A DNA stretch of 64,000 nucleotides from Parapedobacter sp035556095. Its GTDB lineage: Bacteria > Bacteroidota > Bacteroidia > Sphingobacteriales > Sphingobacteriaceae. This document shows, piece by piece, positions 9,760-17,522 of this stretch. The stretch spans positions 310,001 through 374,000 of the forward strand of contig NZ_DATMFT010000021.1 of assembly GCF_035556095.1 (NCBI RefSeq), in the 5' to 3' direction. The first letter of the stretch is position 1. Every line of letters starts with the position of its first letter. A program made the translations under genes and the position numbers. The notes under the pieces are model-generated. The model was not told the DNA's origin. It worked only from the letters and a program-made list of their open reading frames with translations, and searched no databases.

Positions 9760-10221
9760 TCAGCTGATTTTTTTGATGTCCGCCGCTTGCGGGCCACGTT
9801 GGCCTTTTACGATGTTGAATTCGATGCGGTCGTCTTCAGCAATGGGTTCGGTCAGGTCGTTGACGTGGAAAAAGATGCGTTCGCCTGTCATCCCGTCGTT
9901 GATAAAGCCATACCCTTTAGACTCGTTGTAAAATGCTACGCGGCCGGTACGCATACCGCCAGCGTCTTCGATGTCTTCGAGCTTCGGCGTACTGATCATG
10001 ATCTCATCGGCCGATACCGGTTTGAGTTTCTTCGGATCCGGCGGAGTAGTCGTGATATTGCCATACTCATCTACATAAGCAAGCATATCGTCCAAGCTTT
10101 TGCCTTTGTTAGATGCAGCGGCCTGCCGCTTTTCTTCACGGCGCTGTTCTTTTTCTCTTTTCTTCTGTTGTCGTTTCTTAGCGTTTTCTTTTTTACTGAA
10201 TGTCTCTTGTGATCTTCCCAT
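9760..10221 (-). CDS. Cold-shock (CSD) domain protein with basic N-terminal extension
   Basis: RNA-binding protein of about 153 residues. The N-terminal half is highly charged (KKENAKKRQQKKREKEQRREEKR, residues ~9-31), a probable RNA- or ribosome-contacting extension. The C-terminal ~65 residues form a cold-shock domain with RNP-like GYGFINDG and RIFFHVNDL. I took the ATG at 10219-10221 (MGRSQETFSKKE), the start usual for this Bacteroidota family; the reading frame is open further upstream but that part would not resemble the family. Preceded by a good promoter with a ~100-nt leader, as often seen for temperature-controlled cold-shock genes, and followed by a terminator, so it is monocistronic. 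Confidence 0.92.
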   Translation of the reverse strand: MGRSQETFSKKENAKKRQQKKREKEQRREEKRQAAASNKGKSLDDMLAYVDEYGNITTTPPDPKKLKPVSADEIMISTPKLEDIEDAGGMRTGRVAFYNESKGYGFINDGMTGERIFFHVNDLTEPIAEDDRIEFNIVKGQRGPQAADIKKIS

Positions 10222-10326
10222 TGATGATTTTAAATTAAACATTTCTATCAGGGTCAGTACCGCTTTTCGATGGTTTGCAAGCTGGGGTGGGGAGCAAAAC
10301 GAAAGGTAATAATATGGCCCTTTATG

Positions 10327-10357
10327 CAAAGGTACGAAATAGTATCGGATAACCAAA
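10327..10357 (-). promoter_or_regulatory. Promoter of the cold-shock-domain gene
   Basis: Minus strand: -33 TTTG (10354-10357), 19-nt spacer, -7 TACCTTTG (10327-10334). This fits the Bacteroidota primary-sigma consensus. It gives a leader of about 100 nt. Confidence 0.75.
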
Positions 10358-10390
10358 GCGGGAAGCAACCTGTAATTGACGAATTGTTTC

Positions 10391-10398
10391 TACCTTTG
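10391..10398 (+). promoter_or_regulatory. -7 element for the SDR-doxX genes
   Basis: TACCTTTG 41 nt before the SDR start. The -33 region is poor. Back to back with the divergent cold-shock promoter. Confidence 0.55.
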
Positions 10399-10439
10399 GC
10401 GGCTGGCTGTAGGCATAAGGGCGAACGGCCTATAGGGCA

Positions 10440-11162
10440 ATGATAGGTAAAAGAATCATCATCATCGGGGCGACTTCCGGCATAGGGCGGGCACTGGCGG
10501 AGGTTTCGGTGGCCGAAGGCCATACAGTGGGCATCACGGGCCGTCGTGAGGTATTGCTGCAGGAAATAGCGGCGGAACGGCCACTGTGTTATCATACTGC
10601 GGCATTTGACATAACGGATACGGATACGAGTATTGCCCATTTAGAAGGACTTGCTGAAGCTATGGGCGGCGTAGATGCCATCGTGGTCAGTGCCGGGGGT
10701 GGCAATACCAATGCCGCATTGGATTTTGAGATAGAGCAGCACATGATTGATCTCAATGTACGGGCATTTACCCAACTGGTCGATTGGGCGTTTACCTATT
10801 TCAAGGCAAAGGGCGGGGGGCACCTGGCAGCTATTACATCCGTGGCGGGGATGCGTGGCAGCCGCCAGGCTCCGGGTTACAGTGCCACCAAAGCCTATCA
10901 AATCAACTACTTAGCGGGATTGCGGCAGAAAGCGCGTAAAGAACAGTTGAATATCGTGGTAACGGATATCTGTCCAGGCTTTGTGGATACACCGATGGCC
11001 AAATCACCGGTGCGGTTCTGGGTGGCGCCGGTGGACAAAGCGGCGTGGCAGATTTACCGGGGATTGCACAAACAGCGTAATAAGGTGTACATCACACGCC
11101 GGTGGAGGCTGGTTGCGTGGCTGTACCGCTGGCTCCCCGATTGGCTGCATGAGCGGATGTAA
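10440..11162 (+). CDS. Short-chain dehydrogenase/reductase (SDR)
   Basis: NAD(P)-dependent oxidoreductase of 240 residues with classical SDR features: nucleotide-binding GATSGIG (residues ~9-15), a structural NNAG-equivalent SAGGGN, the catalytic Ser in ITSVAG, and YSATK with catalytic Tyr and Lys. PGFVDTPM follows as in the family. Substrate unknown. The C-terminus (RRWRLVAWLYRWLPDWLHERM) is amphipathic/aromatic and may touch the membrane. doxX starts 15 nt later, so the two are likely one transcript. Confidence 0.92.
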   Translation: MIGKRIIIIGATSGIGRALAEVSVAEGHTVGITGRREVLLQEIAAERPLCYHTAAFDITDTDTSIAHLEGLAEAMGGVDAIVVSAGGGNTNAALDFEIEQHMIDLNVRAFTQLVDWAFTYFKAKGGGHLAAITSVAGMRGSRQAPGYSATKAYQINYLAGLRQKARKEQLNIVVTDICPGFVDTPMAKSPVRFWVAPVDKAAWQIYRGLHKQRNKVYITRRWRLVAWLYRWLPDWLHERM

Positions 11163-11177
11163 TAACAATTTATTCGA

Positions 11178-11603
11178 ATGAAAAAACTACTTGTAGGAGG
11201 CCTCAGCGCTTCCACTTTCCACTTCGCTGCATTGCTCCTCCGACTGGGATTCGGCGGGTTGATGATTCCCACTTATGGATTTGGTAAATTGATGAGTTAT
11301 GATGCCAAAAAAGGTGATTTCTATGACTTGTTTGGTCTTGGGGGACCGCTATCCATGGGGTTGGCCATTTTTGCGGAGCTGTTTTGCGCAGCACTGCTGA
11401 TGGTGGGATTATTTACCCGGCTGGCTACCATTCCATTGATCGTCACCATGCTGGTGGTTATATCGATACACGATTGGGACCTGTTCAATAAGCATGAATT
11501 GGCGCCTGCATTCCTCACGGGGTACCTGGCAATCTTGCTGCTCGGCCCCGGAAGATATAGCCTGGACGCCTGGATTTTTGGCCGCAAGGCGCGTGGTAAA
11601 TAG
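11178..11603 (+). CDS. DoxX family membrane protein
   Basis: A 141-residue integral membrane protein with about four hydrophobic segments (near 15-35, 55-75, 80-100, 110-130) and the DoxX pattern RLGFGGLMIPTYGFGKLM and FAELFCAALLMVGLFTRLA. DoxX proteins are associated with quinone/thiosulfate-linked redox or membrane oxidoreductase complexes; the role here is unknown. It follows the SDR gene by 15 nt. The 3' two thirds of the gene (11321-11603) is also read on the opposite strand as the tail of the OstA-like gene; doxX is conserved throughout its length, so it is the constrained partner. Confidence 0.88.
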   Translation: MKKLLVGGLSASTFHFAALLLRLGFGGLMIPTYGFGKLMSYDAKKGDFYDLFGLGGPLSMGLAIFAELFCAALLMVGLFTRLATIPLIVTMLVVISIHDWDLFNKHELAPAFLTGYLAILLLGPGRYSLDAWIFGRKARGK

Positions 11604-14140
11604 GTCTCCACGTTATCGGGCGGGATACGGCCTTGCATGAGGCTATCTGCCGGCAATGGTTCCTTATGTAAGCTATCGATTGTTAAACTGTCCGTCGTCA
11701 AGCTGTCTGTCGCTGTCGTCAAACTGTCCGTCGCTATGCTGTCCCGCTGTTGCACAGGTGGTTCCGTAGGCACAGAATCATCATCATTGTCAATGGGGCG
11801 CCCCGCTGCAGGCTGTCCTTCGGTACCGGTCGAGTCGGCCGGTACTTCCAATCCCGCACCCATAGGCGGACGTCTGCGCGCCAACAGGTCCTCTTTAGAA
11901 GTGGGGCGGTCGCCTGGTTTCCATACAAAACCATCCAATATTTCCGCTTCTTGTGGAACGAGGTGCATGGGGTACAACTTGCTGTCCATGCGGCGTATGG
12001 GGACGAATTCTACAATCTGATTGCTGTCCACGACGATTTTGATACGGCTGCTCCGGCTGTGATACATGTTCGTATAAATCTGCTGTTCTTCGTCGACGTT
12101 GTAATAGATGCTTTCGGCGTTTCCGTCTACAAACATCCGATCCAATTCGTTGTTGGCGAAAAATGCGGTAATCCGCCTGCCTTTGATCTGGTTGTACTTG
12201 CTCGAATCCAGCTGCGTGTTCACCATGAAAGCGTTGTTCACCAAGATCATATTGTCCAACTGTTCGTTGTGTACCTGCATGAAGATGGTGTCAGCGGTCA
12301 TTTGCGATCCCTGGGCCCAGATCATGGGCCGGCCGAAAAAGCGCATCATCGAATCCGGGTAGCCGTAGTACACCGAATCTGCTACGGCCTGCAAGTCCGA
12401 TTTGAACAACCGGACGTTGTAGTAAGCCTTAATAATACGTGTTTTAGCCGTGTCACTGGCCAGTGAGTCGGATGGTATGGTATCCGTTGATGGGTTTGAG
12501 AGCGCGGCGATGGCGCCCGCCATCAGGCTATCCACTTCGCCCCCCGTGGGGATAATGGCCTCTCCCCGCAGCACGCTATCAGCCGCAAGGTTCTGCGACA
12601 ATGCATCGTGGCCCAGCTCGATGCTCAATGGTACGGCTTCTACCCGTTCGATGTGAGTGGCCAGTAACACGGAGTCGGTTAGGACCTGTCCATCGGTAAT
12701 AACCGTATCTTTTTGAATGGTTGTATCTTCCGATACCTTGGTGAGACTATCGGGCGGCGCACGAAGCGAATCCACTGGCACCGTGCCAACGGTATCTGTC
12801 GGCGAGTTCCCAACGGTTTCCGCAGTCGGTGTAGCCGCGATGGCACTGTCCAGTTGAGTGCTGTCTACGAGTGGCGGACGGGCTAATGCATGTGTGCCAT
12901 CCTCCCCCGGGGGGGCGAGTTCGTCTAAGTCGCCAAAATCACCCGGATCGCCAAACTCGTCGGTAAACTCTCCATCGTCGTATTCATCAAGTTCACCCCC
13001 TTCGCGGTCCAGTTCAAAAACCCGTGGCACATAATCTTTCAAAGGTATGAGCCGCGAGAACAGCGTATCGGCAGTGAGGTAGATGGTGTCTACAACCGAC
13101 GGTTGCGTCGGTGGCATCCGTAGGCTATCTGGGGACGCGAATTGCAGACTTATACGATCCGTATGGAGACTATCTGGTTGGCTCTCAAGACGGGGGGTGT
13201 GCAAGGTATCAACGGTGATGCTGTCCGTAGACAGGCTATCCGTCGCCGAACTATCGCTTCGAGTTACGGTCATTACCAGGGGGTTGCGGGTCATGGTGAT
13301 GGACTCATCGGCCCGGTTGTATACCCCTTCGCCGCCGTAGCTGAAATATTGGTCGGCTGTATCGATGAACACCACGTTATCCACGGCGCGGCCATTGCCG
13401 GTTAGGCCGTCGTAATAAATGCTATCTCCACGGAGAAACTTGCTTCCTTCCGTGTATAGGTTATTGTAGTCAAACCACGCCTGTTCGGTCTCGGTGTTGT
13501 ACTCGCCGCGTTCGGTGTATAAGTTTTCGCCATCGTTGCCCTTAATGTTGGTTGGCCCATAGAAGTACGTCACTTTGGTGCCCGAATTATACCGCATGGT
13601 ATCGGTATATATTTTCACGTCGGGCGTGCGTACGACGACGTCGTAACGGAAATAGGCATCTTTCGTGTTGTCAAAGTAGTAGGCGTTCTTACTGGTGATC
13701 GTATCGGTGGTATTTATAATCCGGCCCCCCCCAGTGTAGGTGCCCATACTACTTTTCATATTATAGGTGAGGTAGTTGGTGGTGAGTACGGAAGAACCAT
13801 CTACCATGCGTACGTTGTTGGTTAAGGTAGCCAGCTGCGTTTCGGCTACGTAGTGCAACTTATCGGCATAGATTACCGTGCCGTTGGGTTGGGTAATGAT
13901 GACTTTGCCGAAAGCGTCGAAAAATTGCCGCCCCTCATCATCGTTGTAGATGTAACCACTGTCGGCGGAGAGCGTAGATCCCTGATGCTCATATACCGGT
14001 CGGTAATTAATCGTACGGCCTGTAACGGCATTCAGCCGACTATGTGATGACGATAGGAGACGCAGCTCATCCCGCTGTTGGGCAAGTAGCGCCGAACAGC
14101 TTAGTGTAGAAACGTATATGAGCAATAGCCATTTTTTCAC
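11321..14140 (-). CDS. OstA-like (LptA/LptD N-domain) periplasmic protein
   Basis: A 939-codon secreted protein. The signal peptide (MKKWLLLIYVSTLSCSALLAQ, cleavage after ~20) fixes the start at 14140. Residues ~30-290 are repeats of the OstA/LptA beta-jellyroll type (ADKLHYVAETQLATLTNNVRMVDGS, ERGEYNTETEQAWFDYNNLY), and a further OstA-like block lies at ~570-720. Between and after them are Ser/Thr/Asp-rich stretches full of DSL and TDSL repeats. OstA domains bind and move lipopolysaccharide across the periplasm. The start overlaps the end of the DUF6266 gene by 74 nt. Oddity: the last ~94 codons are antisense to doxX and show no family features, so the original stop may have been lost. Confidence 0.87.
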   Translation of the reverse strand: MKKWLLLIYVSTLSCSALLAQQRDELRLLSSSHSRLNAVTGRTINYRPVYEHQGSTLSADSGYIYNDDEGRQFFDAFGKVIITQPNGTVIYADKLHYVAETQLATLTNNVRMVDGSSVLTTNYLTYNMKSSMGTYTGGGRIINTTDTITSKNAYYFDNTKDAYFRYDVVVRTPDVKIYTDTMRYNSGTKVTYFYGPTNIKGNDGENLYTERGEYNTETEQAWFDYNNLYTEGSKFLRGDSIYYDGLTGNGRAVDNVVFIDTADQYFSYGGEGVYNRADESITMTRNPLVMTVTRSDSSATDSLSTDSITVDTLHTPRLESQPDSLHTDRISLQFASPDSLRMPPTQPSVVDTIYLTADTLFSRLIPLKDYVPRVFELDREGGELDEYDDGEFTDEFGDPGDFGDLDELAPPGEDGTHALARPPLVDSTQLDSAIAATPTAETVGNSPTDTVGTVPVDSLRAPPDSLTKVSEDTTIQKDTVITDGQVLTDSVLLATHIERVEAVPLSIELGHDALSQNLAADSVLRGEAIIPTGGEVDSLMAGAIAALSNPSTDTIPSDSLASDTAKTRIIKAYYNVRLFKSDLQAVADSVYYGYPDSMMRFFGRPMIWAQGSQMTADTIFMQVHNEQLDNMILVNNAFMVNTQLDSSKYNQIKGRRITAFFANNELDRMFVDGNAESIYYNVDEEQQIYTNMYHSRSSRIKIVVDSNQIVEFVPIRRMDSKLYPMHLVPQEAEILDGFVWKPGDRPTSKEDLLARRRPPMGAGLEVPADSTGTEGQPAAGRPIDNDDDSVPTEPPVQQRDSIATDSLTTATDSLTTDSLTIDSLHKEPLPADSLMQGRIPPDNVETYLPRALRPKIQASRLYLPGPSSKIARYPVRNAGANSCLLNRSQSCIDITTSMVTINGMVASRVNNPTISSAAQNSSAKMANPMDSGPPRPNKS

Positions 14141-14867
14141 GGCGGTAAAAATAGCTAAAAAGCGTGGTATTCCTTAAGGTCTGGACAAATTCCAGCAGGG
14201 TTAATCCATAGGGGGTTGATCCAAAAACAAGCGGACCTGCATAGACGCTATTCGATACCGCTCCTGTTTCTTCGTCGATAAAGGCTATATAAGCATAGCA
14301 GGTACCTCCGAACAGGTTATGCGCCCCGATATCCAAAACATCCTCGCGCTGGGTGGCTAAACTCCCGTATGTTTTATAGCAACAGCTGCGGTTGTTGGGG
14401 TTACATACCATCAGTATCGTCCGGGTGGTAAACCGAATATCCTGACTGTCGGGATTCTTCCATGAAAACCGCAAAAGGTTCCCATCCTGCGCTACGGTAG
14501 CCTCTAAAGGGCTTGGGAGCGGTCCGCCGCTGAATGCAAATGCTTCGGGGTCGATTTCGTACCGTGCTTCTTCTTTATTGTAGACTACTGTGTGCGTAAG
14601 GTTATACGACATGGCTGCATTGTGCCCTGTCTGCGGTAGTGCATACTTGCCAAACCCGACCTTAACCACCCTGAGTAACGGTTTGAGCCATTCCTGCACC
14701 ACTTTAAACCGTTCCCGCTGGAATGCTTGCAGCGGTGTTGGTTTGCGTTTTTTTCGTGAGGAACGCGGCAATGAACGTGCAATATTCTGCCCATTTGCGG
14801 TGTAGAAAACTACACCCCCTACTTTTCCATGGACATGTCCATGAATACCATCTATTAATTTTCCCAT
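14067..14867 (-). CDS. DUF6266 family protein
   Basis: A 266-residue protein beginning MGKLIDGIHGHVHGKVGGVVFYTANGQN. The Gly-rich GK.GG.VFY.. NGQNI.RS start followed by FQRERFKVVQEWLKPL matches the DUF6266 family, abundant in Sphingobacteriaceae, of unknown function. The rest is beta-rich with Cys residues (NRSCCYKTYGS), and a CYAYIAFIDEETGAVSNSVYAG stretch typical of the family. There is no signal peptide. It overlaps the OstA-like start by 74 nt, but that may be chance rather than operon logic. A remarkable 11-bp-periodic repeat lies 53 nt upstream of its start. Confidence 0.8.
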   Translation of the reverse strand: MGKLIDGIHGHVHGKVGGVVFYTANGQNIARSLPRSSRKKRKPTPLQAFQRERFKVVQEWLKPLLRVVKVGFGKYALPQTGHNAAMSYNLTHTVVYNKEEARYEIDPEAFAFSGGPLPSPLEATVAQDGNLLRFSWKNPDSQDIRFTTRTILMVCNPNNRSCCYKTYGSLATQREDVLDIGAHNLFGGTCYAYIAFIDEETGAVSNSVYAGPLVFGSTPYGLTLLEFVQTLRNTTLFSYFYRREKMAIAHIRFYTKLFGATCPTAG

Positions 14868-14920
14868 CGTGATTTACTTTTGATTTATCCGTTATTTAAC
14901 CCGAAGTTACTTTTTATTTT

Positions 14921-15007
14921 CTATTAACCGTAAAATACTCCGTAAATTATTCGGTGATTATTCGCTTTTATCCGAATAAACTCCGTATAAATCCCGGATA
15001 TACTCCG
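14921..15007 (-). repeat. Degenerate tandem array with ~11-bp period upstream of DUF6266 gene
   Basis: Read on the minus strand from 15007 down, eight consecutive units of 11, 11, 11, 10, 11, 11, 12 and 10 bp each start with CGG or CGA followed by A/T-rich sequence (CGGAGTATATC, CGGGATTTATA, CGGAGTTTATT, CGGATAAAAG, CGAATAATCAC, CGAATAATTTA, CGGAGTATTTTA, CGGTTAATAG). The period is close to one DNA turn. A hairpin (TTATTCG/CGAATAA, 14958-14979) is embedded. The array sits in the gap between the divergent DUF6266 gene and tilS. Confidence 0.75.
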
Positions 15008-15138
15008 ATTAATTATTAAGCAATAATTAAATGGATGTCGGAGGAAAGGTAATGTTACAACCTTGTCGTTCCGTGGCCAACCTGGTGTGGTTAATAAAAT
15101 TATCCCTGTGATGGTATTTTTGTATATCCGATATCCCG

Positions 15139-15146
15139 TACCTTTG
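15139..15146 (+). promoter_or_regulatory. -7 element of tilS, near-leaderless
   Basis: TACCTTTG ends 5 nt before the tilS ATG; a T-run with TTTTTG (15117-15122) may act as a weak -33. Transcription would start at or just before the ATG. Confidence 0.55.
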
Positions 15147-15151
15147 GCCGT

Positions 15152-16489
15152 ATGAGCGTGCAGGAACGATTCGCGCAATATCTTGAGGAGGAGATCCACT
15201 GCCAACCCGGTGATCGGATACTGCTTGCCGTGAGCGGCGGTAAGGATTCGGTGCTGATGGCCCATCTTTTTGCCCAATCGGCGTACTCCATCGGGGTAGC
15301 CCATTGCAATTTCAATTTGCGCGGTGCTGAATCCGATGCCGACGAATTGCTGGTGAACCGGCTCGCGCGACAATTGGATGTGCCGTTTTATACAACGACT
15401 TTTGATACGGAAGCCTACGCGGAGGCGCATGGTGTTTCCATCCAGATGGCAGCGCGCGACCTCCGGTACGAATGGTTGGAGACCATCCGTGCTTCGCAAA
15501 GCTACGATCACATCGCGGTAGGGCAACATCAAAACGACCACCTCGAAACCTTGCTGCTTCATTTGGTGCGCGGCACGGGCCTTCGTGGCCTCCGCGGCAT
15601 CCAGTCCAGGCGCGGCCACATCATCCGTCCGTTGCTGTTCCTCACTTCAGACGAGGTAGCGTCTGAAGTGGCAAAGCAGGGCCTGGAATACCGTGACGAT
15701 GCGTCCAACTTTTCCACCAAATACGTTCGTAATAAAATTCGACTGGAAGTCATTCCCAAGCTGAAGGAACTGAATCCGTCATTGGAGCGGACGATGGCCG
15801 CGAATATGGCACATTTTACAGATGCCTATGTGGTATTGCAGCGTTATTTAGCAGCGCTGCGCGATCGGCTGCTGGTGCAGAAACAGGTAAGCGGAGACGA
15901 AGAGTGGCACATCCCCATCGCGGAACTGGCAGCGCTCGATCCGCAACGGTTCCTGCTGTATGAACTGTTTAGGCCCTACGGTTTTTCCGAGGCGGTGTTG
16001 GATGATTTGGCAGCGGCATTGCCGGGAATATCCGGTAAGCAGTTTTTTTCGCCTTCGCATGTGCTGTATCTCGACCGCCGGGTGGTGATCATGAGGCGGA
16101 ATGAGGTGCTTACGAACGATGTGGCAACCATCCATAGGGCCGGTGAAGCCGTGTACTGGGGCGGGCGCCGTTTCGAATCCGGTTGGACTGCCGATACCGT
16201 GATACGCACCAACCCGAACGTCGCGCAGTTCGATGCCGACCGCCTTGTCTTTCCGCTCCAAATCCGTTCATGGCATACTGCCGACGCTTTCCACCCGCTC
16301 GGGATGAACGGCCGAAAGAAGTTGAGCGACTTCTTTGTGTCGTTGAAAGTACCCTTGTATCGCAAGCACCAAGTGCCCGTGGTAGTCAATGGCAACGGCG
16401 ATATCATCTGGGTGGCCTGCTATCGTATAGACAATCGCTATAAAATTACGGCCGAAACGAAAAAAGTGTTTACATTAGCACGTCTTTAA
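15152..16489 (+). CDS. tilS: tRNA(Ile)-lysidine synthetase
   Basis: Modifies cytidine-34 of the CAU-anticodon tRNA-Ile to lysidine with ATP and lysine, so that it reads AUA. The 445-residue protein has the PP-loop SGGKDS (residues 28-33), HCNFNLRGAESDADE, the GQHQNDHLETLLLHLVRGTGLRGLRGI substrate region and RNKIRLEVIPKL. The TilS C-terminal domain (LGMNGRKKLSDFFVSLKVPLYRKHQVPVV) is complete. First gene of a plus-strand run tilS-PH-like-DUF4834-recF-dciA; the next gene starts only 4 nt after its stop. Confidence 0.96.
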   Translation: MSVQERFAQYLEEEIHCQPGDRILLAVSGGKDSVLMAHLFAQSAYSIGVAHCNFNLRGAESDADELLVNRLARQLDVPFYTTTFDTEAYAEAHGVSIQMAARDLRYEWLETIRASQSYDHIAVGQHQNDHLETLLLHLVRGTGLRGLRGIQSRRGHIIRPLLFLTSDEVASEVAKQGLEYRDDASNFSTKYVRNKIRLEVIPKLKELNPSLERTMAANMAHFTDAYVVLQRYLAALRDRLLVQKQVSGDEEWHIPIAELAALDPQRFLLYELFRPYGFSEAVLDDLAAALPGISGKQFFSPSHVLYLDRRVVIMRRNEVLTNDVATIHRAGEAVYWGGRRFESGWTADTVIRTNPNVAQFDADRLVFPLQIRSWHTADAFHPLGMNGRKKLSDFFVSLKVPLYRKHQVPVVVNGNGDIIWVACYRIDNRYKITAETKKVFTLARL

Positions 16490-16493
16490 TGCC

Positions 16494-16979
16494 ATGGAGG
16501 AAAAACCGATTTACGTAGAAAACCAGTACTTGGGGCGGGATCGTGGATGGCTCAGCGTGCGGCTGGTGCTGGCGCTGTTCTGTTTTACGGCCTACTACAT
16601 CAACATCGAGCGCGAAAGCGAAAGCCAACTATTCCTCGTGGTGGGGATTGCCATCTTATTTGTATCGATTGTGATGATGTATATGCTGCAATACCGCATT
16701 ACCGTGGAAGGCAGCTGTGTGAAATTGAGTGGCCTGTGGACGACCCGTCTGGTGAAAATCGACCTCAATAGTATCACCAAGATAGAACGCAAACCTTACA
16801 GTAAGTTTTTTATCAATAACCCGGTGTATAATCTTCACCAAAAAGGGCGGATTAAATTTTACGCGGGCGGCAAGGATGCGATATGGCTTACGGACCGTGA
16901 TGGCTTACAATATATCATCGGTACCCAGCGGCAGGTGGAGCTGGAGCAAGCGATTCTTAAGGCAAAAGCCAAGTTTTAA
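16494..16979 (+). CDS. Small membrane protein with PH-like domain
   Basis: A 161-residue protein with two transmembrane helices (~20-40 and ~45-67) followed by a ~90-residue beta-rich cytoplasmic domain (YRITVEGSCVKLSGLWTTRLVKIDLNSITKIERKPYSK, IKFYAGGKDAIWLTDRDGLQYIIGTQR). The pattern resembles bacterial PH-like (bPH/DUF304-type) domains. The function is unknown. It is translationally close to tilS (4 nt), which suggests co-transcription. Confidence 0.8.
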   Translation: MEEKPIYVENQYLGRDRGWLSVRLVLALFCFTAYYINIERESESQLFLVVGIAILFVSIVMMYMLQYRITVEGSCVKLSGLWTTRLVKIDLNSITKIERKPYSKFFINNPVYNLHQKGRIKFYAGGKDAIWLTDRDGLQYIIGTQRQVELEQAILKAKAKF

Positions 16980-17145
16980 GCCATTACCAACATGTAGCGA
17001 AACGGTATTTGGGGCCGCTACGATCGAAATCTATCCGACGGATATACTGTGGGGGAAACGGGTCAGATTAAGAGTCCATGTTCTGGAGTAACTCGCTAGT
17101 GACAAACTTGCATCTAAAACCATTTTTACTTAAGTTTGTATCAAT

Positions 17146-17442
17146 ATGGGATTATTGAAATTTTTACTCATCGCAATAGCCGTCCTGTGGTTGGTACGTG
17201 TGGTAGCACGGCTCCTTTTCCCATGGGCGATGCGGAAAATGGCAGAAAAGGTCATGGGCAATGCCCAACAACAATACCAGTACAGAAATACGACTTTCCG
17301 TGGTGCCAACCCCAATGAGCGGCACCAATCTGACGGAAAGGTGCGTATTGATTATATGCCACCGCAGGACAAACCGAAAAACGGTGCCAAGCATGCGGGG
17401 GAATTCGTGGATTTTGAAGAAATCAAATCTTCTGCCGAGTAA
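17146..17442 (+). CDS. DUF4834 family protein
   Basis: A 98-residue protein with one N-terminal membrane helix (LLKFLLIAIAVLWLVRVVARLLF) and a polar C-terminal tail (KVRIDYMPPQDKPK, EFVDFEEIK). It matches the Bacteroidota DUF4834 family; function unknown. The order tilS ... DUF4834 ... recF is a recurring Bacteroidota neighbourhood. The 166-nt gap before it shows nothing recognisable. Confidence 0.8.
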   Translation: MGLLKFLLIAIAVLWLVRVVARLLFPWAMRKMAEKVMGNAQQQYQYRNTTFRGANPNERHQSDGKVRIDYMPPQDKPKNGAKHAGEFVDFEEIKSSAE

Positions 17443-17460
17443 TATCGAAGCCGGGTCTGC

Positions 17461-17506
17461 AATCGGAAATCTAAAATCGCAAATACAACCTAAAATCGTA
17501 AATCAT
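17461..17506 (+). repeat. AATCG-AAATC low-complexity repeat phrase upstream of recF
   Basis: Repeated short phrase of the form TAAAATCGnAAATC (copies near 17471 and 17491), adjoining the recF promoter. A closely related phrase is found between asnS and sucC (25500-25543). Confidence 0.6.
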
Positions 17507-17509
17507 TTC

Positions 17510-17517
17510 TACCTTTG
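17510..17517 (+). promoter_or_regulatory. -7 element of recF, near-leaderless
   Basis: TACCTTTG ending 5 nt before the recF ATG, the same arrangement as at tilS. No TTG at -33. Confidence 0.55.
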
Positions 17518-17522
17518 ACGGT

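Noticed and set aside
11750..12466. 238-codon plus-strand frame
   Set aside because: Antisense to the OstA-like gene; His/Arg-rich, no family resemblance.
14924..15619. 231-codon minus-strand frame
   Set aside because: Antisense to the start of tilS and covers the periodic array; no homology features.
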